64,000 nucleotides of DNA from Deinococcus multiflagellatus (GCF_020166415.1 NZ_JAIQXV010000011.1:62001-126000); one strand, 5' to 3'. Shown: positions 29,562-40,206, numbered from the stretch's first letter. Numbers and translations: made by a program. The notes: a model not told the origin generated them from the letters alone.

Positions 29562-29962
29562 GCAGGCCTCCTTAAACGCAGCGGGGCTGCACAGAGGCAG
29601 CCCCACCTTCAGCTTCAGTTTTCACGGCACCGGACGACTGAATCAGCACGTCCACAACCCCGCCCAGCACGCCACCTGACCCGCCGCTGCGGCGCGGCCC
29701 GGGGCAAATGAGGGAGGGAAGTCGGTTCAACTTGTCAAGACCCTACCACACCCCCTGTCAAGGCGGGGTCAGGGTTGCCTTGCCCTTTTCTTGAGCCGCC
29801 GCCCCAGGGCCCTGGCACTCCATCTGAAGTGGGCCTCTCCTGCCCGTCCCCAAGGCGCTGCGGGGCCCTTTCACCGGAAAACGTCCATCATGGATGACAG
29901 ATGGGTTCGGCAGTCAGGCAAGCCGGAGCGGGGGCCGGGCACCGTGCACTACAGTCACCCGG
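29562..29962. other. Spacer with two TGTCAAG sites
   Basis: No gene seen. TGTCAAG occurs twice in direct orientation (29733-29739 and 29756-29762), 23 bases apart; on the minus strand these read CTTGACA and could be -35 elements or half-sites for the helix-turn-helix gene at 29561. TACAGT at 29950-29955 is the -10 box of the next gene. Confidence 0.5.
29950..29955 (+). promoter_or_regulatory. -10 box TACAGT for DUF554 gene
   Basis: TACAGT lies 7 bases before ATG 29963 and supports that start over the upstream in-frame one at 29894. Confidence 0.55.
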
Positions 29963-30736
29963 ATGAGTCTGCTCTCCCAACTGTCGGGCACGCTGGTGAA
30001 CGTGGGCACGGTGCTGGCCGGCACCGCCCTGGGCCTGCTGATCGGCCACCGCCTGCCCGAACGCACCCAGCGCACCCTGCTGCAAACCCTCAGTCTGGTC
30101 ACGCTGTTTCTGGGGCTGGACATGGCCGCGTCGCTGAACCGGGTCAGCGGCGGCGCCGTGCCCGGGGTCATTCTGGCGCTGATCAGCCTCGCCGCCGGGG
30201 CCGTGCTGGGCGAGGCGCTGCGCATTGAAGAGGCGCTGGAACGGCTGGGCGAGACCCTCAAGCGGCGTTTCCGGGGAGGCGGGCGCTTTACCGAAGGCTT
30301 CGTGGCGGCCAGCCTGCTGTTTTGCGTGGGGCCCATGACCGTGGTGGGGGGCCTGCAAAACGGCCTGACCGGCGACGCCTCCACCTATATCCTCAAAAGC
30401 GTGCTGGACGGCATTGCGGCCCTGGCGCTGGCGGGGGCCTATGGCCTGGGCGTGGGCTTCAGCGCCGTGACGGTGCTGCTGCTGCAGGGCGCCATCAGCC
30501 TCGCTGCCGGCGGGCTGGCCAGCAGCCTGCTGGGCGGCGCGGACCCGGCGACCCTCAAGGCCAATCCCTACGTGCTGCTGATCACCGGAGCGGGCGGCAT
30601 CACCATCATCGGGATCAGCTGGAACCTGATGCTGGCGGGGCTGGGCGTGGAAGACCGCCGCGTGCGGGTGGGCAGCCTGTTGCCGGCCCTGCTGCTGGCG
30701 CCGCTGGCCCTGTGGCTGAGCCGCACCCTGGGCTGA
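29963..30736 (+). CDS. DUF554 family membrane protein
   Basis: 257 residues, about seven hydrophobic segments. DUF554 signature parts are clear: GTLVNVGTVLAGTALGLLIG at the N-terminus, RFTEGFVAASLLFCVGPMTVVGGLQNGL, LKSVLDGIAALALA and the last ITGAGGITIIGISWNLM block. The family is probably a transporter; its substrate is unknown. The start was set by the leaderless -10 box. Followed by a GCCTGGG / CCCAGGC hairpin at 30788-30807. Confidence 0.9.
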   Translation: MSLLSQLSGTLVNVGTVLAGTALGLLIGHRLPERTQRTLLQTLSLVTLFLGLDMAASLNRVSGGAVPGVILALISLAAGAVLGEALRIEEALERLGETLKRRFRGGGRFTEGFVAASLLFCVGPMTVVGGLQNGLTGDASTYILKSVLDGIAALALAGAYGLGVGFSAVTVLLLQGAISLAAGGLASSLLGGADPATLKANPYVLLITGAGGITIIGISWNLMLAGLGVEDRRVRVGSLLPALLLAPLALWLSRTLG

Positions 30737-30787
30737 GGGCGGTCCGCGACACCCTCAAGCAAATGCTCACCAACCCGCTCAGCAGCA

Positions 30788-30807
30788 GCCTGGGCCTTGA
30801 CCCAGGC
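30788..30807 (+). terminator. Short hairpin after the DUF554 gene
   Basis: GCCTGGG (30788-30794) pairs with CCCAGGC (30801-30807) around 6 bases; no T-run. Confidence 0.4.
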
Positions 30808-30871
30808 TTGAACCGGACTTCAGAAACCCTTGTGGCACGGCTTTTTTCAGCCTTTGGTCAGTTTGGCCCCC

Positions 30872-30877
30872 TACGGT
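30872..30877 (+). promoter_or_regulatory. -10 box TACGGT for the DUF4384 gene
   Basis: TACGGT lies 7 bases before ATG 30885; the alternative GTG at 30876 would fall inside this box. Confidence 0.5.
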
Positions 30878-30884
30878 GGACCCT

Positions 30885-32144
<1,260 letters not shown>

Positions 32145-32170
32145 GCGGCTTCCGAGCCTGACCGCAGCCT

Positions 32171-32214
32171 GCGCAGGGTGGCCCCAGATGTATTCATCCG
32201 GGGCCACCCTGCGC
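32171..32214 (+). terminator. Strong hairpin terminator after the DUF4384 gene
   Basis: GCGCAGGGTGGCCCC (32171-32185) and GGGGCCACCCTGCGC (32200-32214) pair over 15 bases; the loop itself can pair GATG with CATC. Confidence 0.7.
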
Positions 32215-32756
32215 GTGTTGGGCCACATCAGGGCGGCTGGCTGGTCTCGGGGTGAGCCCTGGCCTCCCGGTCATGGCCTGGCCCGTGGGCACAGCACCAC
32301 GCGGGAACCTTTCCAGGCAGGTAGTGAGTCTCAGCACTGCTGCCTGCGCCCTGTCACGACCCTCTTGGCCAGAGGCGAGAACCGGCGCGCCGGCTGACCA
32401 GGGCAGCCAAGCCCGCAGGCCCCAGTGCCTGACCAAGCATGAGCGCGCGGATGAGGTCTCTCCTGGTGCCCTTCAGCCGCCCATCAGCCCCCACCACTAC
32501 ACTGGCCGCAGCGTAGAGGTTAAGACCACTTTCAACTCCTGCGCGGCTGGGCGCCTTGCCCAGCACTGGCTTCTCCCGCCCTCCCCACCGCAGTGTGCGC
32601 GGTGGCCTGCGGGTCTCAATTGGCCTCGGGGCGACTGGCCACGCTCCCTCTGTCCCTCCGCCCAGCCTGTTGACCGTTTTTCCAGCAGCACTGCCGCGCC
32701 CCTGGCCAGGGCGCGGCAGTGCTGCGGCAAGGAGGCCGGGCGCGCGGCCCCCCGTC
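32215..32756. other. Spacer with no firm gene, ends in large hairpin
   Basis: The best frame is on the minus strand at 32354-32566 (70 codons, GTG start, with the plausible stretch RRDLIRALMLGQALGPAGLAALV), perhaps a decayed membrane-protein gene; it is not called. A near-perfect 20-base stem GCAGCACTGCCGCGCC.../...GGCAGTGCTGC spans 32685-32725, just past the nspC stop on the minus strand, and probably ends that transcript. Confidence 0.45.
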
Positions 32757-33977
32757 TCAACTCAGCTTGGCCTTGAATTCCTCGTAGCCGAAGGTTTTCA
32801 CGCGCTCGTAGGTGCCGTCCAGGCGCAGAATGCCGATGTCGGGGTGCTTGACGCCGTTGAAGAAGGTGGTCTTGACCATCGTGTAGTGAATCATGTCGTC
32901 AAAGACCACCCGGTCGCCAACAGCCAGGGGCCCAGGAAACACGTATTCGCCCACCACATCGCCCGCCAGACAGGTGGTGCCGCCGATCAGGTACGGGTGG
33001 CCGGGGGGGGCGTCCACGGCCTCGCGGTGGTCGTGTTCGGGGGGGTCGCCGGCGCCCAGAATGCGGGGGCGGTAGGGCATTTCCAGCACGTCGGGCATGT
33101 GGGCCGACACCGAGATGTCCAGCAGCGCGGCGTCCTTGACGTTGTGCACCACGTCCAGCACCGAGCTGACCAGCCAGCCCGTCTGCCAGCCAAAGGCGCT
33201 GCCGGGCTCCAGAATGACGTGCACGCCCCATTTCTCGCGGAAGGCGCGCACCACGCGAATCAGGCGGGGGATGTCGTAGCCCTCGCGGGTCATCAGGTGG
33301 CCGCCGCCGAAGTTCACCCACTTCACCTGCCCCAGCACGTCCCCGAAGTTGCGCTCCAGCACTTCCAGGGTGCGCTCCAGGGTGTCACTGTCTTTTTCGC
33401 ACAGGGTATGGAAGTGCAGGCCGTCCACGCCGTCCATCAGCTCCGGGCGGAATTCACGGCGCGTGACGCCCAGGCGGGAAAAGGGCCCGGCGGGGTTGTA
33501 CAGGTCCGTTTCCACCTCGGCATATTCGGGGTTCACGCGGATGCCCACATGCAGGGTGCGCCCGGCGGCCCGCGCCGCTTCGACCTGCGGCTTGAAGCGC
33601 TGCCACTGCGAGAACGAGTTGAACACGAGGTGATCAGCCAGTTCCAGGATGCGCGGAAACTCCTCGTCGCTGTAGGCGGGCGCGTACACATGGACCTCGC
33701 CCTGCATCTCCTCTCGCGCCAGGAGGGCCTCGTTCAGGCTGCTGGCGGTGGCGCCCGTGATGCCGTACTCGCGCAGAATGGGAAAGGCCGACCACATCGA
33801 AAAGCCCTTGAAGGCCACGATGATCTGCGCGCCGCTCTCGCGCTGCACCTGGGAGATCAGGGCGAGGTTGCGGCGCAGGCGTGATTCGTCGAGCACAAAG
33901 GCCGGACTGGGAATGGCCGCGAAATCCACGGAGGCCACCGGGGTCACCGCCGGGAGGGACAGGTCAGAAGCCGTCAT
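32757..33977 (-). CDS. nspC: Carboxynorspermidine/carboxyspermidine decarboxylase
   Basis: 406 residues. PLP fold-III enzyme that makes norspermidine or spermidine from the carboxylated precursor. PLP lysine in VAFKGFSMW (Lys57), substrate and PLP-phosphate motifs in GLHFHTLCEKD, NFGGGHLMTREGYD and ILEPGSAFGW, and the catalytic cysteine region in GGTTCLAGDVVG. ATG 33977 has TACCCT 7 bases upstream on the minus strand (33985-33990). The partner dehydrogenase (CASDH) is not in the window. Confidence 0.93.
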   Translation of the reverse strand: MTASDLSLPAVTPVASVDFAAIPSPAFVLDESRLRRNLALISQVQRESGAQIIVAFKGFSMWSAFPILREYGITGATASSLNEALLAREEMQGEVHVYAPAYSDEEFPRILELADHLVFNSFSQWQRFKPQVEAARAAGRTLHVGIRVNPEYAEVETDLYNPAGPFSRLGVTRREFRPELMDGVDGLHFHTLCEKDSDTLERTLEVLERNFGDVLGQVKWVNFGGGHLMTREGYDIPRLIRVVRAFREKWGVHVILEPGSAFGWQTGWLVSSVLDVVHNVKDAALLDISVSAHMPDVLEMPYRPRILGAGDPPEHDHREAVDAPPGHPYLIGGTTCLAGDVVGEYVFPGPLAVGDRVVFDDMIHYTMVKTTFFNGVKHPDIGILRLDGTYERVKTFGYEEFKAKLS

Positions 33978-33984
33978 GAGGCAC

Positions 33985-33990
33985 AGGGTA
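33985..33990 (-). promoter_or_regulatory. -10 box TACCCT for nspC
   Basis: Minus-strand TACCCT, 7 bases before the nspC ATG. Confidence 0.5.
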
Positions 33991-34019
33991 GCGGGTTGGG
34001 GTGGGTCCGGGTCTGCGGC

Positions 34020-35780
34020 TCAGGGCACAGCTGGCTTCACATCGTCAAGGCGCAGACGGTCCCCTTCAAACACTGGCCGCGCGTCGCCGCTTTCGATGCG
34101 TTCCACCAGGGCCCGCTGCTCCGGTGTAAGAACCTGACGCCACGGCTCAGAGGGCTCTGCCTGATGACAGGCCCGGAACAGCACCACGGACATGATGCCC
34201 AGCGCCAGCAGGGGCCGCAGGGCCTGACCAGCGGTGGGCAGTGGCAAAGCGGAAAGCGTGGAGGGCAGGGCCGACAGCGTGAAGGGCAGCGCCGGCCACA
34301 GCAGTGCACGCCGGGCCGTCCCCGCTTCCCAGTCACGCGCCTTGCTGCGGGCCAGCAGGCGCTGGGCACCTGCATGACCGCTCCCCTCAGCCCGCTCCAG
34401 CAGGTGGCGCGCGTAATTCAGGCTGTCCTGGATGGGGCGCGTCTTAACCGGGCGCAGCACCCCGTCGCCGCCCACTTCGACGCGCCCGGCCCGCAGCTGC
34501 TGGGCCAGCGCGACGCGGGCGTCATTGTTTCCCGCGTCTGCGGCGCGCAGCAGATAGCGGTAACGGTCTCGCTCGTCCAGACCAAATTGCTGGCGAAAGG
34601 CACCAAAGTGCCCATAGACGTGCCAGCTCAGGTCGGGACTTCCCAGGTCAGCGGCCCGCAGGGCATCCCGGTTGACCTCTTCGGGCTCCTGGTCCGCACG
34701 CAGGACCACGAGCAGTTCAGCGGCCTCGCGGTTGCCTTCATCGCGGGCCCGCAGCAGCCAGGGTAGGGCGTCGGGCAGACGCCACGCCGGCCCCGCCAGT
34801 TGCAGCTTGCCCAAGCCGATCATGGCGTCGGTGTCACCCCGCTCTGCCGCGCGCCTGAGGAGGCCCGCCACGCGGGGGGCCAAGTCTTCAAGCCCCTGCC
34901 AGCCGTGCACGAAAGCGATGAGGCCATTGCCGTCCAGCGCAGCGTCCTCATCCTGCTCGGCGGCAGCCAGATAGCGCTCCAGAGCCGCGCGGCGCTCGGC
35001 CAGGGAACGCCCGGCAATGGTCAGGGCGACAAACAGCTGGTTGGCATGGAGGTCGCGCAGGTTGGCCGCCAGCTGGGCACGCTCAACCGCCACCACAAAG
35101 TCGCGGGTAAACGCCATCGCGTGGTGCGACACACAGACGTGAAATTCGGCCCAGAGGCGCTGCATGTCTGTCTCGGAGAGCAGACCGCTGGCCTGCTGGT
35201 GGCGCACGAACGCCAGCATCTGCGCCTCGCTGCCGCCCCATTCCTCGCGCAGGTGGTAGAGCATGATGCGCCTTAAGGTCAGGCTTTGCGGATTGGCCGC
35301 CAGTCCCTGGGTAAACCAGTCGGGATACTGCTGGGCGTCCACCTCGGCGGCCGAAACTCGGCAGCCCAGACTGTTGGCGGCCCAGCCAATCACGGCCCAC
35401 GCTGCCAGGGGATTGGCCGTGAGTGTCACGGCGTGCCCGGCGCAGGCGGTGGCCTGTTCGGTAAAGTGCTCCAGCCCACGCCACCCCTGATCGCTCACAT
35501 GGCTGGACTTTGCCTCTCCCCGCGCGGCCCAGGCCCGCGACAGCAGCCACTCTGCCAGCGCCACATGCGCCTCGTAAGAGCCCACATGCGCGTCCATCCA
35601 CGCGCTGAAGCGCTCCCCCAGCGCGGGGTCCGGCTGCTGGAAGGCCTGAAAAGCGTTCAGCAGGTCGCGCTCGGCCAGCTGCCCGGCCTCAAACTGGCGC
35701 TGCAGCCCGCCCAGATGCTCTTGAAGGGTGCCGTACTGCTCGTCGCGCAGCAGGCGCAGAAGGTCGGGGGCGGCGTTCAT
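34020..35780 (-). CDS. DUF4034/Sel1-repeat protein with C-terminal membrane anchor
   Basis: 586 residues. The N-terminal half resembles DUF4034-type proteins (GTLQEHLGGLQRQFEAGQL start), then Sel1-like helical repeats (AAERGDTDAMIGLGKLQLAG; AADAGNNDARVALAQQLRAG; AEGSGHAGAQRLLARS). One or two hydrophobic segments lie near residues 495-540, with a short charged tail. Sel1 proteins usually hold protein complexes together. TACCAT stands 9 bases before ATG 35780 on the minus strand (35790-35795). Partner unknown. Confidence 0.8.
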   Translation of the reverse strand: MNAAPDLLRLLRDEQYGTLQEHLGGLQRQFEAGQLAERDLLNAFQAFQQPDPALGERFSAWMDAHVGSYEAHVALAEWLLSRAWAARGEAKSSHVSDQGWRGLEHFTEQATACAGHAVTLTANPLAAWAVIGWAANSLGCRVSAAEVDAQQYPDWFTQGLAANPQSLTLRRIMLYHLREEWGGSEAQMLAFVRHQQASGLLSETDMQRLWAEFHVCVSHHAMAFTRDFVVAVERAQLAANLRDLHANQLFVALTIAGRSLAERRAALERYLAAAEQDEDAALDGNGLIAFVHGWQGLEDLAPRVAGLLRRAAERGDTDAMIGLGKLQLAGPAWRLPDALPWLLRARDEGNREAAELLVVLRADQEPEEVNRDALRAADLGSPDLSWHVYGHFGAFRQQFGLDERDRYRYLLRAADAGNNDARVALAQQLRAGRVEVGGDGVLRPVKTRPIQDSLNYARHLLERAEGSGHAGAQRLLARSKARDWEAGTARRALLWPALPFTLSALPSTLSALPLPTAGQALRPLLALGIMSVVLFRACHQAEPSEPWRQVLTPEQRALVERIESGDARPVFEGDRLRLDDVKPAVP

Positions 35781-35834
35781 CGAGCCTTCATGGTAGCGCC
35801 CCGCCCCCAGCTGTACCTGCGCAGCTGCGTGGCC

Positions 35835-36329
35835 TTACTTGAGCACTTTGAAGCTCTTGATAAAGGCGTCGTTCACGGGGGCCAGCTTGGCTTCCTGGCC
35901 CTGGCGGCTGGTGGCGGTCACCACGTAGGCGCGGTTGCCCTTCACCGCGTAGGTGGCGATGAAATACAGCTTGTACTGCCCCTGGCGCCCGGTGTACACC
36001 AGCCGGTTGCCCTTTATGCCGCCCAGGGTGGCCGCCTCGTTTTTCAGAATCTTGCCGTCGGTGATCAGCTGCCCAATCTGCTTGACGCTCAGGGCGTGGT
36101 ACTGCGCCTGGGTCATGCCAGCGGGGAGGGGCTGCACAATCACGTTGATGTTCGACGCAAAGCCGCTCTCGGGCTTGGCGGCGAACACCACCGCCGTACC
36201 GGGGTACGACCCCTGCTGCCAGCCTGCCGGCACGGTGGCCGAGAAGGTGCCGGAAGGGTCCTTGTAGGTGGCGGCGTGGGCCACCCCCGAGAGCAGGATC
36301 AGGGTCAGCAGGGGGCGGGACAGGGTCAT
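35835..36329 (-). CDS. Secreted PsbP/DcrB-like protein
   Basis: 164 residues. Signal peptide MTLSRPLLTLILLSGVAHA. The mature domain starts with YKDPSGTFSATVPAGW and ends with a pattern of the PsbP/MOG1/DUF1795 fold (YFIATYAVKGNRAYVVTATS, then FIKSFKVL). Such proteins sit in the periplasm or on the membrane. TACGCT is 6 bases before the ATG on the minus strand (36336-36341). Function not known. Confidence 0.75.
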   Translation of the reverse strand: MTLSRPLLTLILLSGVAHAATYKDPSGTFSATVPAGWQQGSYPGTAVVFAAKPESGFASNINVIVQPLPAGMTQAQYHALSVKQIGQLITDGKILKNEAATLGGIKGNRLVYTGRQGQYKLYFIATYAVKGNRAYVVTATSRQGQEAKLAPVNDAFIKSFKVLK

Positions 36330-36385
36330 GGCCGCAGCGTACGGGGCCGGGCGGGGCGCGCAGGTCTGGGGCGCGGCCCCGGGTC

Positions 36386-37117
36386 TTAACCTGCCGTGAA
36401 TCTCAGGGTGCCTTCGGGGGCACCCTCGCCGGGAATCAGCGTGGGGACCAGGGTGCTGGTGCTCAGGCCGGCGGCAAAGCGCACGTCCTCGCCCAGCCCC
36501 AAGCGGCTGAGGTGCTGGCCGTGGCCGCTGCTGCTCAGGGCTTCTAAGGGGTTCCCGCCGTTGCGGCGCACCGTCAGGGCAATGCGGGCGCCGTCGTCCA
36601 CGGTGAATTCGCCCATCGCCAGCAGGTATTCGGCCAGCACGCCGGCCGCGTACACATCTTCCAGGCCCACATGATTGTCGGTGCCGGCGCAGACAATGGC
36701 GATTTCCTCGGTGGCGGCAGCGCGGGCGCGGCGGGCCGCCGCGTGGGCGTTGGTCAGGGCGGCCAGAAAGATGTGTTTGCCGGTCTGGGCCGCCGTGTGG
36801 GCCGCGCCGGTGCCGTTGGTGGTGTTCATAACCACCGTTTTCCTGGTGAAGTTCTGGCCCGCCGCCTCGGCAGGACTGTTGCCAAAGTCAAAGCCGGGAA
36901 TGGGCAGGCCGCCGCGCTCGCCGCCCAGCAGGTAGGGGCTGCCTTCAGGTGCGCCGTCGCGCAGGGCCAGGGCCACCTCTGGGGTGGCGGTCAGCAGCAG
37001 GGCGTCGGCGCCGCGTTCCAAGTAGGTCACGGCGGTGGTCGTGGCGCGCAGCACGTCCACCACCACCACCACGTCGGGGTAGGTGCCGTGCGGCAGCAGG
37101 TCAACGCGCAGGCGCAT
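36386..37117 (-). CDS. comB: 2-phosphosulfolactate phosphatase family protein (ComB)
   Basis: 243 residues. ComB hydrolyses 2-phosphosulfolactate in coenzyme M synthesis in archaea; many bacteria without coenzyme M keep homologues of uncertain role. [41 protein letters not shown] and [17 protein letters not shown] match the family's Mg-phosphatase core. It starts 3 bases after the rpe stop, so the two are one transcript. A sulfonate or phosphosugar phosphatase role is an inference. Confidence 0.88.
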   Translation of the reverse strand: MRLRVDLLPHGTYPDVVVVVDVLRATTTAVTYLERGADALLLTATPEVALALRDGAPEGSPYLLGGERGGLPIPGFDFGNSPAEAAGQNFTRKTVVMNTTNGTGAAHTAAQTGKHIFLAALTNAHAAARRARAAATEEIAIVCAGTDNHVGLEDVYAAGVLAEYLLAMGEFTVDDGARIALTVRRNGGNPLEALSSSGHGQHLSRLGLGEDVRFAAGLSTSTLVPTLIPGEGAPEGTLRFTAG

Positions 37118-37120
37118 GGC

Positions 37121-37795
37121 TTACTTCAGCGCCTCGCGCAGGCGCTCCAGGCCGGCCGCTGCGCCGTCCTTGCCGTAGACCGCGCTGCCCGCCACCAGAT
37201 TGCTGGCCCCGGCATGCACCACGGCGCGGGCGTTGGCGGCACTCACGCCGCCGTCCACCTGCAATTCGGCAGCGCTGCCCAGGTCGTCCAGCCAGCGGCG
37301 CACGGTGCGGATGCGCTCCAGGCTCTGCGGAATGAATTTCTGCCCGCCAAAGCCCGGGTTCACGCTCATGATCAGCACGAGGTCCACCTCCTGCAGCACG
37401 GGGCGCAGGGTTTCGAGCGGCGTGCCCGGGTTCAGGGTCACGCCGGCCTTTTTGCCCAGTTCCTTGATCTGCTGCACCGCGCGGTGGATGTGCGCCGTGG
37501 CCTCCACATGCACCGTCAGGCCGTCGGCGCCGGCCGCCGCAAAGTCCTTCAGGTAACGCTCGGGGCGGTCAATCATCAGGTGCACGTCCATGAACAGTGG
37601 GCTGGCCGCGCGGGCCGCCGCCAGAATGGGAAGCCCGAACGAGATGTTGGGCACAAAGGCCCCGTCCATCACGTCCACATGCGCCCAGTCGGCACTTTCG
37701 ATGGCGCGCAGTTCCTCGCCCAGGCGGGCGAAGTCACAGGCGAGGATGCTCGGCGCGAGCTTGACGCGGCGGGCAACAGGGTCGGGCGTGGTCAC
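37121..37795 (-). CDS. rpe: Ribulose-phosphate 3-epimerase
   Basis: 224 residues. Interconverts ribulose-5-P and xylulose-5-P in the pentose phosphate pathway. TIM barrel with LAPSILACDF, HVDVMDGAFVPNISFG (catalytic Asp and metal His), MDVHLMI, the second catalytic Asp in LQVDGGVS and NPGFGGQKF loop 6. GTG 37795 is supported by TAGACT 7 bases upstream on the minus strand (37803-37808). Confidence 0.96.
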   Translation of the reverse strand: MTTPDPVARRVKLAPSILACDFARLGEELRAIESADWAHVDVMDGAFVPNISFGLPILAAARAASPLFMDVHLMIDRPERYLKDFAAAGADGLTVHVEATAHIHRAVQQIKELGKKAGVTLNPGTPLETLRPVLQEVDLVLIMSVNPGFGGQKFIPQSLERIRTVRRWLDDLGSAAELQVDGGVSAANARAVVHAGASNLVAGSAVYGKDGAAAGLERLREALK

Positions 37796-37802
37796 GCCCC
37801 GC

Positions 37803-37808
37803 AGTCTA
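37803..37808 (-). promoter_or_regulatory. -10 box TAGACT for rpe-comB
   Basis: Minus-strand TAGACT, 7 bases before GTG 37795. Confidence 0.55.
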
Positions 37809-37913
37809 CCCTGAAGCGGACCGCGACTTCGCGCAGGTCATAAAACCCCGACCCAGTCTTGCCTCTGCAGAACCGTGGAGGAGCGCGGCCCGGTCCGAAC
37901 AGGCCCATCTTCA

Positions 37914-37944
37914 ATTTTCAGTTTTTGGCGTTCCGACTGAAAAT
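37914..37944. promoter_or_regulatory. Inverted-repeat operator upstream of the ArsR-like gene
   Basis: ATTTTCAGT (37914-37922) and ACTGAAAAT (37936-37944) are perfect 9-base arms 13 bases apart, ending 21 bases before ATG 37966 and just upstream of a CATAGT box at 37954-37959. Autoregulation is likely. Confidence 0.65.
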
Positions 37945-37965
37945 GACCCGGGGCATAGTGGCCCC

Positions 37966-38610
37966 ATGAGCGACACCCCGCCCCTCACCGTACAGACCCC
38001 CGAGCAGGCCCTGGCCCTGCTGGACCCCCAGACCCTGAGCCTGCTGGGCGCTTTTGCCGAGCCCATGACCCCCAGCGAGGCCGCGCGTAGCCTGGGCCAG
38101 CCCGCCAACCGCGTGACCTACCATGTGCGCCGCCTGCTGAGCCTGGGCCTGCTGGAAACCGCGCAGACGGTGGGCAAACGCGCGCGGTACCAAGTGGTGG
38201 CCGTGACCTTCGTGGTGCCCTACCGCCTGACCGCCGCCGCCGACGTGAGCGAGATGTTCACGCCGCTGTTCCGCGAGGTCTCGGGGCGCTTTGCCCAGGC
38301 CGCGCGCGACCGCGCCCAGGAACTCAGCGAGGAGAGGCTGGAAGGCGCGATTACCCTGCGCCTGGGCCACCACCAGCCGCTGCATATGGACCCGCCCCCC
38401 GCCGCCCTGATTCGCTACGCCCTGAACGCCAACGTGCGCACCTTTGACCTGAATGCCGAGGACTACGCCGCGCTGCAGGCCGAACTGGGCGAGCTGCTGG
38501 AACGCTACGCCGCCCGCGCGACGACATCGGGCGAGCGCCGCCCCTGCACCGCTGTGGCCATCACCTTTCCCGGCGCCTTGTTCGAAGCGGCCCCCGAGGC
38601 CGGCGCATGA
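37966..38610 (+). CDS. ArsR-like winged-helix regulator
   Basis: 214 residues. Winged-helix domain in residues 15-75 (LLGAFAEPMTPSEAARSLGQ, ANRVTYHVRRLLSLGLLE), then a longer C-terminal part of about 130 residues without metal-binding cysteines, so not a classic metal sensor. Overlaps the ABC ATPase gene by 4 bases; regulator and transporter form one operon. The upstream inverted repeat suggests self-control. CATAGT lies 6 bases before the ATG. Confidence 0.85.
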   Translation: MSDTPPLTVQTPEQALALLDPQTLSLLGAFAEPMTPSEAARSLGQPANRVTYHVRRLLSLGLLETAQTVGKRARYQVVAVTFVVPYRLTAAADVSEMFTPLFREVSGRFAQAARDRAQELSEERLEGAITLRLGHHQPLHMDPPPAALIRYALNANVRTFDLNAEDYAALQAELGELLERYAARATTSGERRPCTAVAITFPGALFEAAPEAGA

Positions 38611-39557
38611 GTGCGCTGACGGCTATCCGCGACCAGGGGGAGCAGGCCGCCCCTCCCACCTCCCCCCGCACTGCCGACGCCCTGCATGTCCAGGGGCTGA
38701 CGAAGCGCTACGGCGCCCACCCGGTCCTGCAGGGCCTGAACCTGAGCCTGCCGGCGGGCGCCCTGGGGCTGTTCCTGGGTCCCAACGGCGCGGGCAAGAC
38801 CACCACGCTGCGGCTGCTGGCCGGCCTGGAGGCCCCCGACAGCGGCACCTTCACCCTGCTGGGCCGCGCGCCCCACCCGGCGCTGCGCCGCGAGGTGGCC
38901 TTTACGCTGGAGGAACCGCGCTTTTACCCGCACCTGAGCCTGCTGGACAACCTGCGGGTGGTGGCCGGCTACCGGGGCCTGCGCCGCGCAGGGGTCTGGG
39001 CGGCGGGGGCGCTGGAGCGGGTGGGGCTGCGGGAGAGCGCGCACCGGGCCTTCGGGCGCTGCTCGCTGGGCATGCGCCAGCGCCTGTATCTGGCCAGCAC
39101 CCTCACCCCGGACCTGCGGCTGCTGCTGCTGGACGAACCCACCAATGGCCTGGACGTGGAAGGCCGCGAGGCCCTCTGGTCGGTGCTGACCCGCCTGCGG
39201 GACGACGGGGTGAGCCTGCTGGTGTCCACCCATCAGGTGCTGGAAGCCGAGCGCTCTGCCGACCACCTGAGCGTGCTGCACGGGGGCCGCAGCGTTTTTG
39301 ATGGCCCGCTGAGCGCGCTGCAGGCGCAGCGGCGGCTGGTGCTGCAGGTGCCCGACCCGGCCCAGACGGCGCTCGCCCTGCAGGCCCACGGCCACGCCAC
39401 CCAGAGCGGGCGCGGCGCCGGCGAACTGGTGGTGCAGGCCGCGCCCGCCCAGGCCGCGCAGGTGCTGGGCCTGCTGAGCACCCTGAACCTGCCCGTGTAC
39501 GGCAGCCGCCCCGAAGACCTGGAAGAGCTGTACTGGAGAATCAAAGATGCGTCCTGA
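38607..39557 (+). CDS. ABC transporter ATP-binding protein
   Basis: 316 residues. Walker A GPNGAGKTT, a weak Q-loop position near FTLEEPRFY, signature CSLGMRQRLYLA (LGMRQ in place of LSGGQ), Walker B LLLLDEPTNGLD and H-loop STHQ. The extended C-terminus of about 90 residues is typical of ABC-2 exporters. It follows the ArsR-like gene and overlaps the permease gene at 39547. A drug or peptide exporter is possible. Confidence 0.9.
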   Translation: MSALTAIRDQGEQAAPPTSPRTADALHVQGLTKRYGAHPVLQGLNLSLPAGALGLFLGPNGAGKTTTLRLLAGLEAPDSGTFTLLGRAPHPALRREVAFTLEEPRFYPHLSLLDNLRVVAGYRGLRRAGVWAAGALERVGLRESAHRAFGRCSLGMRQRLYLASTLTPDLRLLLLDEPTNGLDVEGREALWSVLTRLRDDGVSLLVSTHQVLEAERSADHLSVLHGGRSVFDGPLSALQAQRRLVLQVPDPAQTALALQAHGHATQSGRGAGELVVQAAPAQAAQVLGLLSTLNLPVYGSRPEDLEELYWRIKDAS

Positions 39558-40206
39558 GCCCCTGCCCCTGTACCCGGAACTTCTGAAATTCAAGCGCCAG
39601 CCGCTGGCGCTGGCCCTCACGGCCTCGGCGCTGGGGCTGCCGGCCCTGCTGTGGGGGGCGCAGCACCTGGGCCCGGTGGCGCTGAGCGCTTCGGCGCCGG
39701 GGTGGCTGCTGCCGGCACACGCGGCGGTGGCCCTGCTGCTGCCCTACCTGGTGACCCTGGAAGACGGCCTGGGCACACCGCGCTGGCTGAAGACCACGCC
39801 CACCCACCCCAGCCGCGTGGTGGCGGCCAAGGTGGTACTGGTGCTGGCCGTGGCCCTGCTGGGCGCGGCGATGGCCCTGGCGCTGGGCAGCCCGCTCCCC
39901 ACGCCCACCCAGGCGCTGACCGGGCTGCTGGGCGTGCTCTCCAGCACCCTCACCCTGACCGTCCTGAGCCTGCTGACGCGCCACTTCGCCGCCACGCTGG
40001 TGATCGGGGTGGTGTGGCTGCAGCTGGCCCCCGCGCTGCTGACCCTGCTGCCCGAGGGCGTGCGAGGCACGCTGGGGGCCATGCTGCCTGCCCTGGGCCT
40101 GACCCAGTTCGGGGACACGGCACAGCTGCTGCCCCGGCTGCTGGCCCACGCCCTGCTGCTGCTGGTCCTGTGGGCGCTGCTGCGCCGCCGCGCCCCGCAC
40201 TGGTAA
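39547..40206 (+). CDS. ABC-2 type permease, small
   Basis: 219 residues, about six membrane helices rich in Leu, Ala and Gly. It overlaps the ATPase gene by 11 bases and would work with it as a dimer. Its short length is at the low end for ABC-2 permeases; no substrate clue is present. Confidence 0.8.
   Translation: MRPEPLPLYPELLKFKRQPLALALTASALGLPALLWGAQHLGPVALSASAPGWLLPAHAAVALLLPYLVTLEDGLGTPRWLKTTPTHPSRVVAAKVVLVLAVALLGAAMALALGSPLPTPTQALTGLLGVLSSTLTLTVLSLLTRHFAATLVIGVVWLQLAPALLTLLPEGVRGTLGAMLPALGLTQFGDTAQLLPRLLAHALLLLVLWALLRRRAPHW

Noticed and set aside
32354..32566. 70-codon minus-strand ORF
   Set aside because: Part looks protein-like, but it has no Shine-Dalgarno or -10 box and no recognised family; kept only as a possible gene relic.
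32252..32776. 174-codon plus-strand ORF in the spacer before nspC
   Set aside because: It runs through the large hairpin and into the nspC gene on the other strand; the residue pattern is not protein-like.
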